Source of the DNA: Acanthococcus lagerstroemiae
Lineage: Eukaryota > Arthropoda > Insecta > Hemiptera > Eriococcidae
Direction of reading: 5' to 3'
Assembly: GCA_031841125.1 (NCBI GenBank)
Contig: CM063114.1
Location: 30,077,266 to 30,141,265, forward strand
Length of the DNA: 64,000 bases
How positions within the stretch are numbered: the stretch's first letter is position 1; every line of letters starts with the position of its first letter. A program made the translations under genes and the position numbers. Shown here piece by piece: positions 57,011-64,000 of the stretch. The notes beneath the pieces were generated by a model, which worked only from the letters and a program-made list of their open reading frames with translations, did no database searches and was not told the origin of the DNA.

Positions 57011-58035
57011 TATAAGATGAGGGTTTGAGCTTATTTAGTTCTTCGTGCAGATGATTGAATTTCAGCTTTGAACGTCGCTGAGACATTTAGATGACATTGG
57101 ACTGTACCATACTTTCAAAAACAAAAAAACAAAAAAAAAAAACGCTGTCGCAGCAGCGACAGCAGTACCGACTTTTCAAATTTAGTATCTTACATAAAAA
57201 AAATCCTGAAAAATAAAAGAAAAACTCCAAATCAGCAAAATAATAATATTAGTAATAATAATAATAATAATAATAGAAAAAAGGAGGCGATGACTAGGAA
57301 AAATGAAAGCTGTATGCAAAAAATTCAACAGAATAGAAACAGAAGAAAAAACCTAAAAAAATAACTAAGAGGAACTTTTAACCATAAAAACAACCATAAC
57401 AGAGATCTCGAAAAATAAAACAAAAACTCAACAAAACAGCAAAAATGGGATAACGTTAAAGGAAAACAAGCGACGCACTTCAAAACAAACACAAATAGTT
57501 CAAATACACACAGCACGAATTTAGACGCGTGGTAGTTCAAATGCAGGCAACACGATTTTACTTGGACAGAGTTCAAATAAAAGAACTGATACCAGTAACT
57601 GCTTATCTTGCTAACAATAGCAGTACCGACGACTAACAACTATTGTTGGGAATGAATCTGAATAAACGCATTATATCGAAAGGTCGATATCTCGACATTT
57701 TCGACACGTAGAAAAATTGACCACATTTTTAACACTAAATCCCAATTTTCTACCCCGGTTATCTCCCTCCCCTTTGGGGTGCTGCGAAAAATGATAATAA
57801 CTAAAAATATGTAAAATGAAATTTTCTTCAAATGAGTTCCAGTATATTTTTTCGTCCCCAAGCTGAGATGATGAGAAATAATCGAAAGAAATGTTTGACC
57901 CTCTCCCCCACAGCCCCCTTTCGGCGAATCCTCACCAAAATTTCACATGCACAACTTCAAGTGCTGTTCTATAACATATCTGATTTTCATAAAATTCGAT
58001 CCTACACTCTTCGAGCTATTCCAGTTTCAAAATTT
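57011..58035. other. Unassigned A-rich DNA with microsatellites
   Basis: A runs at 57121-57141 and an imperfect (TAA)n tract at 57241-57276. Open frames on the minus strand (57325-57639) are low-complexity. No gene was recognised. Confidence 0.35.
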
Positions 58036-58049
58036 TGTACATATATATA

Positions 58050-58108
<59 letters not shown>
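58036..58108. repeat. (TA)n microsatellite
   Basis: About 36 TA units with a single ACC interruption at the left. The YIYIYI frames it creates on the plus strand are artefacts. Confidence 0.9.
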
Positions 58109-58112
<4 letters not shown>

Positions 58113-58300
58113 GCAGGACGGCTTTTTCGCCTCTTTTTCATATATAAAGCGACGTTTTCACCTCATATACGGAGGCGAAAACGAAAAATCGGAGGTGAAA
58201 ACGTAAGGCACTGTATCTCGATAATTTAGGCTTCTACCGGCTAGGCAATCCCCTGGGCAAATTTTTGGCTGGAGGCGAAAAAACCCACATACATCAGACA
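58113..58300. repeat. Left arm of a large inverted repeat built from satellite-like sequence
   Basis: 58113-58160 is the reverse complement of the satellite segment that ends in GAGGCGAAAAAGCCGCCCTG (here AGGACGGCTTTTTCGCCTC). The following stretch from GGAGGTGAAAACGTAAGGCA through GATAATTTAGGCTTCTACC to GGAGGCGAAAAAACCCACAT is inverted at 58728-58890. The left arm carries an extra 20 bp (GGCGAAAACGAAAAATCGGA). Confidence 0.7.
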
Positions 58301-58727
58301 TATACATTTTAGTGCATGGTACCTCTCACCAGACAGCGCTAGTGTCACTTGTAAATCATATAATGAGACTTTTTCACCTCCAAACATAACTGAGCATTTT
58401 CGCCTCCGATTCGCGGCAACAACGCATTAGTGATTGAATTAATATTAAACTCGGAGGTTTCCTACTTGCTTGTATGCCTGGAGGTGAAATGTTCCCTTCA
58501 CATATTAAACGTCGCTGTGTACTTGTATATGAAAAAGAGGCGAAAAAGCCGCCCTGCAAAAATATACCTTTAAAATTTCGTTTTCGCCTCCGTATATGAG
58601 GTGAAAACGTTGCTTTATGTACAAAAATGAGGCGAAAAAGGCCTTCTTTAAAAAAATTTAAAAAAAAGTATATAATATTGTATATCATATACCCCGCATG
58701 TTAAAGATTGTAAGTAGAAATTACTGC
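58301..58727. repeat. Spacer with scattered satellite motifs
   Basis: Contains TTTTTCACCTCC and TTTTCGCCTCC near 58370-58410, and at 58532-58640 a diverged monomer: GAGGCGAAAAAGCCGCCCTG, GTTTTCGCCTCCGTATATGA, then GAGGCGAAAAAGGCC. A 15 A/T-rich tract follows. These look like older relatives of the 280 bp array. Confidence 0.6.
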
Positions 58728-58891
58728 ACCGAAAAGTTTACCACGAATTGATAGATGATGTATGTAGGTTTTTTCGCCTCCAGTCAAAAAATTGCCCAGG
58801 GGGGTTACCTGCTGGCCTGTAGAAGCTTAAATTATTGAGATACAGTGTCTTACGTTTTCACCTCCGTCTATGAGGTAAAAACGTCGCTGTA
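58728..58891. repeat. Right arm of the large inverted repeat
   Basis: Reverse complement of 58160-58300: GATGTATGTAGGTTTTTTCG, CCCAGGGGGGTTACC, TAGAAGCTTAAATTATTGAG, then TCTTACGTTTTCACCTCCG. It passes directly into the monomer-like sequence that holds the inserted MITE. Confidence 0.7.
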
Positions 58892-59101
58892 CACAGGATT
58901 AGTCAGTTTTCCTTCCGCAATAGGAAAACTCCATTACGCTGAAGATCTGTTATCGGTTTTGTCGCTATTCACGAATAGTATGCAGCGTGGCTACACCCGA
59001 TAACAAAGCGTACTGTACATTTTGGAAGATAACACATTGAGTCATACTTCGTTCAGCCTGACGGAGTTTTCCTATGGCGGAGGGAAAACCAACTAACCCT
59101 G
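58892..59101. mobile_element. TA-flanked palindromic MITE inserted in a satellite-like unit
   Basis: The left end CACAGGATTAGTCAGTTTTC and the right end, inward, CAGGGTTAGTTGGTTTTCCC are inverted for about 45 bp, including CCGC.ATAGGAAAACTCC. An inner pair TGTTATCGG / CCGATAACA continues the symmetry. TA flanks both sides (58890-58891, 59102-59103). Outside the element, CGTCGCTG and TATGAAACAGAG join up to match the monomer sequence CGTCGCTTTATGTATGAAAA, which shows the insertion site clearly. Confidence 0.75.
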
Positions 59102-59103
59102 TA

Positions 59104-59392
59104 TATGAAACAGAGGAGAGAAGGCCGTCCTGCAAAGATATACCTTTAGAATTTCGTTTTCGCCTCCGTATATGAGGTGAAAACGTCGCTTTATGTATGA
59201 AAAAGGGGCGAAAAAGCCGCCCTGCAAAGATATTATTATATACCCGCGAGAACATGATGATCAAGATGGAGAAGGTCACAGGTTTACCATTTCCCTATAC
59301 TCTAAGACATTGTAAATAACACAGTTCGGAATGGACATGAATTTTTTTAGTCTGAGGAAGAGGTTCAAGAATAACATAATAAGAAACTTACA
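59104..59392. repeat. Diverged first unit of the 280 bp satellite
   Basis: Related to the array monomers but with several differences: AGAGGAGAGAAGGCCGTCCT in place of the first box, GAATTTCG for GAGTTTCG, and AAAAAGGGGCG for AAAAAGAGGCG. The right two thirds are essentially a standard type A monomer. Confidence 0.8.
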
Positions 59393-62300
59393 GAGGCGAA
59401 AAAGCCGCCCTGAAAAGATATACCTTTAGAGTTTCGTTTTCGCCTCCGTATATGAGGTGAAAACGTCGCTTTATGTATGAAAAAGAGGCGAAAAAGCCGC
59501 CCTGCAAAGATATTATTATATACCAGCGAGAACATGATGATCAAGATCGAGAAGGTCACAGGTTTACCATTTCCCTATACTCTAAGATATTGTAAATAAC
59601 ACAGTTCGGAATGGACATGAATTTTTTTAGTCTGAGGAAGAGGTTCAAGAATAACATAATAAGAAACTTACAGAGGCGAAAAAGCCGCCCTGAAAAGATA
59701 TACCTTTAGAGTTTCGTTTTCGCCTCCGTATATGAGGTGAAAACGTCGCTTTATGTATGAAAAAGAGGCGAAAAAGCCGCCCTGCAAAGATATTATTATA
59801 TACCCGCGAGAACATGATGATCAAGATGGAGAAGGTCACAGGTTTACCATTTCCCTATACTCTAAGACATTGTAAATAACACAGTTCGGAATGGACATGA
59901 ATTTTTTTAGTCTGAGGAAGAGGTTCAAGAATAACATAATAAGAAACTTACAGAGGCGAAAAAGCCGCCCTGAAAAGATATACCTTTAGAGTTTCGTTTT
60001 CGCCTCCGTATATGAGGTGAAAACGTCGCTTTATATATGAAAAAGAGGCGAAAAAGCCGCCCTGCAAAGATATTATTATATACCCGCGAGAACATGATGA
60101 TCAAGATGGAGAAGGTCACAGGTTTACCATTTCCCTATACTCTAAGACATTGTAAATAACACAGTTCGGAATGGACATGAATTTTTTTAGTCTGAGGAAG
60201 AGGTTCAAGAATAACATAATAAGAAACTTACAGAGGCGAAAAAGCCGCCCTGAAAAGATATACCTTTAGAGTTTCGTTTTCGCCTCCGTATATGAGGTGA
60301 AAACGTCGCTTTATGTATGAAAAAGAGGCGAAAAAGCCGCCCTGCAAAGATATTATTATATACCCGCGAGAACATGATGATCAAGATGGAGAAGGTCACA
60401 GGTTTACCATTTCCCTATACTCTAAGACATTGTAAATAACACAGTTCGGAATGGACATGAATTTTTTTAGTCTGAGGAAGAGGTTCAAGAATAACATAAT
60501 AAGAAACTTACAGAGGCGAAAAAGCCGCCCTGAAAAGATATACCTTTAGAGTTTCGTTTTCGCCTCCGTATATGAGGTGAAAACGTCGCTTTATATATGA
60601 AAAAGAGGCGAAAAAGCCGCCCTGCAAAGATATTATTATATACCCGCGAGAACATGATGATCAAGATGGAGAAGGTCACAGGTTTACCATTTCCCTATAC
60701 TCTAAGACATTGTAAATAACACAGTTCGGAATGGACATGAATTTTTTTTAGTCTGAGGAAGAGGTTCAAGAATAACATAATAAGAAACTTACAGAGGCGA
60801 AAAAGCCGCCCTGAAAAGATATACCTTTAGAGTTTCGTTTTCGCCTCCGTATATGAGGTGAAAACGTCGCTTTATGTATGAAAAAGAGGCGAAAAAGCCG
60901 CCCTGCAAAGATATTATTATATACCAGCGAGAACATGATGATCAAGATCGAGAAGGTCACAGGTTTACCATTTCCCTATACTCTAAGATATTGTAAATAA
61001 CACAGTTCGGAATGGACATGAATTTTTTTAGTCTGAGGAAGAGGTTCAAGAATAACATAATAAGAAACTTACAGAGGCGAAAAGCCGCCCTGAAAAGATA
61101 TACCTTTAGAGTTTCGTTTTCGCCTCCGTATATGAGGTGAAAACGTCGCTTTATATATGAAAAAGAGGCGAAAAAGCCGCCCTGCAAAGATATTATTATA
61201 TACCCGCGAGAACATGATGATCAAGATGGAGAAGGTCACAGGTTTACCATTTCCCTATACTCTAAGACATTGTAAATAACACAGTTCGGAATGGACATGA
61301 ATTTTTTTAGTCTGAGGAAGAGGTTCAAGAATAACATAATAAGAAACTTACAGAGGCGAAAAAGCCGCCCTGAAAAGATATACCTTTAGAGTTTCGTTTT
61401 CGCCTCCGTATATGAGGTGAAAACGTCGCTTTATATATGAAAAAGAGGCGAAAAAGCCGCCCTGCAAAGATATTATTATATACCCGCGAGAACATGATGA
61501 TCAAGATGGAGAAGGTCACAGGTTTACCATTTCCCTATACTCTAAGACATTGTAAATAACACAGTTCGGAATGGACATGAATTTTTTTAGTCTGAGGAAG
61601 AGGTTCAAGAATAACATAATAAGAAACTTACAGAGGCGAAAAAGCCGCCCTGAAAAGATATACCTTTAGAGTTTCGTTTTCGCCTCCGTATATGAGGTGA
61701 AAACGTCGCTTTATGTATGAAAAAGAGGCGAAAAAGCCGCCCTGCAAAGATATTATTATATACCAGCGAGAACATGATGATCAAGATCGAGAAGGTCACA
61801 GGTTTACCATTTCCCTATACTCTAAGATATTGTAAATAACACAGTTCGGAATGGACATGAATTTTTTTAGTCTGAGGAAGAGGTTCAAGAATAACATAAT
61901 AAGAAACTTACAGAGGCGAAAAAGCCGCCCTGAAAAGATATACCTTTAGAGTTTCGTTTTCGCCTCCGTATATGAGGTGAAAACGTCGCTTTATATATGA
62001 AAAAGAGGCGAAAAAGCCGCCCTGCAAAGATATTATTATATACCCGCGAGAACATGATGATCAAGATGGAGAAGGTCACAGGTTTACCATTTCCCTATAC
62101 TCTAAGACATTGTAAATAACACAGTTCGGAATGGACATGAATTTTTTTAGTCTGAGGAAGAGGTTCAAGAATAACATAATAAGAAACTTACAGAGGCGAA
62201 AAAGCCGCCCTGAAAAGATATACCTTTAGAGTTTCGTTTTCGCCTCCGTATATGAGGTGAAAACGTCGCTTTATATATGAAAAAGAGGCGAAAAAGCCGC

Positions 62301-63430
62301 CCTGCAAAGATATTATTATATACCCGTGAGAACATGATGATCAAGATGGAGAAGGTCACAGGTTTACCATTTCCCTATACTCCAAGACATTGTAAATAAC
62401 ACAGTTCGGAATGGACATGAATTTTTTTAGTCTGAGGAAGAGGTTCAAGAATAACATAATAAGAAACTTACAGAGGCGAAAAAGCCGCCCTGAAAAGATA
62501 TACCTTTAGAGTTTCGTTTTCGCCTCCGTATATGAGGTGAAAACGTCGCTTTATGTATGAAAAAGAGGCGAAAAAGCCGCCCTGCAAAGATATTATTATA
62601 TACCAGCGAGAACATGATGATCAAGATCGAGAAGGTCACAGGTTTACCATTTCCCTATACTCTAAGATATTGTAAATAACACAGTTCGGAATGGACATGA
62701 ATTTTTTTAGTCTGAGGAAGAGGTTCAAGAATAACATAATAAGAAACTTACAGAGGCGAAAAAGCCGCCCTGAAAAGATATACCTTTAGAGTTTCGTTTT
62801 CGCCTCCGTATATGAGGTGAAAACGTCGCTTTATATATGAAAAAGAGGCGAAAAAGCCGCCCTGCAAAGATATTATTATATACCCGCGAGAACATGATGA
62901 TCAAGATGGAGAAGGTCACAGGTTTACCATTTCCCTATACTCCAAGACATTGTAAATAACACAGTTCGGAATGGACATGAATTTTTTTAGTCTGAGGAAG
63001 AGGTTCAAGAATAACATAATAAGAAACTTACAGAGGCGAAAAAGCCGCCCTGAAAAGATATACCTTTAGAGTTTCGTTTTCGCCTCCGTATATGAGGTGA
63101 AAACGTCGCTTTATGTATGAAAAAGAGGCGAAAAAGCCGCCCTGCAAAGATATTATTATATACCAGCGAGAACATGATGATCAAGATCGAGAAGGTCACA
63201 GGTTTACCATTTCCCTATACTCTAAGATATTGTAAATAACACAGTTCGGAATGGACATGAATTTTTTTAGTCTGAGGAAGAGGTTCAAGAATAACATAAT
63301 AAGAAACTTACAGAGGCGAAAAAGCCGCCCTGAAAAGATATACCTTTAGAGTTTCGTTTTCGCCTCCGTATATGAGGTGAAAACGTCGCTTTATATATGA
63401 AAAAGAGGCGAAAAAGCCGCCCTGCAAAGA
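59393..63430. repeat. 280 bp satellite array, 15 monomers
   Basis: Monomers start with GAGGCGAAAAAGCCGCCCTG at 59393, 59673, 59953, 60233, 60513, 60794, 61074, 61353, 61633, 61913, 62193, 62473, 62753, 63033 and 63313. All are 280 bp except one of 281 (an extra T near 60750) and one of 279 (a missing A near 61082). They differ at only a handful of positions. Each holds a second copy of the first box 92 bp later and, between them, an imperfect hairpin GTTTTCGCCTC-CGTATAT-GAGGTGAAAAC. The last monomer breaks off near 63430. A 64-codon minus-strand frame recurs in nearly every unit but is explained by repetition. Confidence 0.95.
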
Positions 63431-63640
63431 TATCATCGTATAGCGTATACCCGCGAGAACATGGGATCATGTTCAAGATTGTTAGAAGAAACTACTCCAC
63501 AGAAAATTCTAATACGAAGTTGCAGATTTTCACTTTTAGCATTTTGTTTTCGCCTCCATATATGAAGCGAAAAAGTCGCTTTATATACAAAAATGAGGTG
63601 AAAAAAGATCCTCTTTGAAAAAAATGTACATACCATCATG
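63431..63640. repeat. Diverged right edge of the satellite
   Basis: After TATCATCGTATAGCG the monomer sequence degrades. ACCCGCGAGAACATG is still present at 63450, and a decayed hairpin TTTTCGCCTCCATATATGAA with GCGAAAAAGTCGC and GAGGTGAAAAAAG appears at 63548-63607. Confidence 0.7.
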
Positions 63641-64000
63641 TATACAGAAAAAATTGGAACAAAATAAACAACAGGTGTCTGAACTGAAACCTGAAATATA
63701 ATAACTACAGACGTGCTGAAAAGAAATACACTGACGAATTTCATTGCCTCCATCCTGCTTTCAGACAAGAAGGCGATGTTTCTTTGTAGAATTTATAAGA
63801 ATTTCATGCGGTGACGAGAGAAATATGATGATTATGTGTGTCTGCTGCAACTCAGTGACCAACATGCGATTGCAGTATACCTGAATGAAAAGATATTGAT
63901 TTCAAACAATAGGCCCCAGGAATGCAAAAGTACGCGAAGAGTCCGAACAAGCCTGCTTATCGCACACTGGAGGATGAGACGTAAACATGTGCTGCAAAAG
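63641..64000. other. No recognised feature
   Basis: AT-rich sequence to the end of the window. Nothing was recognised. Confidence 0.35.

Noticed and set aside
57832..58229. Open frames with YIYIYI tracts
   Set aside because: Direct translation of the (TA)n microsatellite.
59393..63430. CRISPR-like array
   Set aside because: The units are 280 bp and almost fully identical, with no repeat/spacer alternation and no cas genes; the context is eukaryotic.
59365..63476. Repeated 64-codon minus-strand open frames (MTFSILIIMF... type) in each monomer
   Set aside because: They recur because the 280 bp DNA unit recurs. The identity is equally high outside the frame, there is no family match, and two monomers break the frame through 1 bp indels.

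Overview
The window looks like intergenic, repeat-dominated nuclear DNA from an animal, most likely an arthropod. The base composition is AT-rich, there are no operons or bacterial-style genes, and the only recognisable coding relics belong to eukaryotic transposable elements: LINEs of several clades, a Penelope-like element and a pogo/Tigger transposon. Many small inverted-repeat elements, minisatellites, microsatellites and a satellite array surround them. I found no host gene with a credible exon and no rRNA or functional tRNA gene. The organism assignment is inference from the repeat spectrum.

Layout. 0-12 kb: a mariner-like inverted-repeat element (189-902), a repeat with CAGGGTGACC ends (1494-1762), a decayed LINE with reverse transcriptase, RNase H and a terminal Cys/His motif (1965-4105), a hAT-like MITE (5634-5847) beside a Jockey/CR1-type RT fragment (6093-6958) and an RTE fragment on the other strand (6960-7129), a Penelope-like GIY-YIG endonuclease relic (9630-10240) and a broken pogo/Tigger transposase (10719-11706). 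12-26 kb: a 47-48 bp minisatellite, more hAT-like MITEs, foldback elements, a pogo-like MITE (24351-25205) and decayed AGACT-rich tandem repeats. 26-33 kb: two separate RTE-type elements, on opposite strands, that both keep endonuclease and C-terminal sequence but have lost the RT core (26862-27995 minus; 31440-32150 plus), plus an RT thumb fragment (28683-28965). 33-57 kb: an unclassified ~0.55 kb dispersed family, large palindromes, a nested pair of elements with CAGGGTGTC ends (36968-40445), a ~230 bp tandem array interrupted by a palindromic MITE (44511-44724), further MITEs, tRNA-derived SINE copies (54550-54745, 55365-55575) and short minisatellites.

58-63.6 kb: the most striking region. 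A (TA)n tract leads into a block of GAGGCGAAAA / TTTTCGCCTC motifs, a long inverted repeat, a TA-flanked MITE inserted in a satellite-like unit, and then 15 nearly identical 280 bp monomers (59393-63430). Diagnostic variants show higher-order dimers and trimers. The array grades into diverged units at both edges.

Nothing here forms a working pathway. The RT, endonuclease and transposase relics all carry stops, frameshifts or deletions, so any element still able to move would depend on enzymes encoded elsewhere. The best candidates for something new are the 280 bp satellite with its higher-order structure and the recurrent loss of the RT core in RTE elements.
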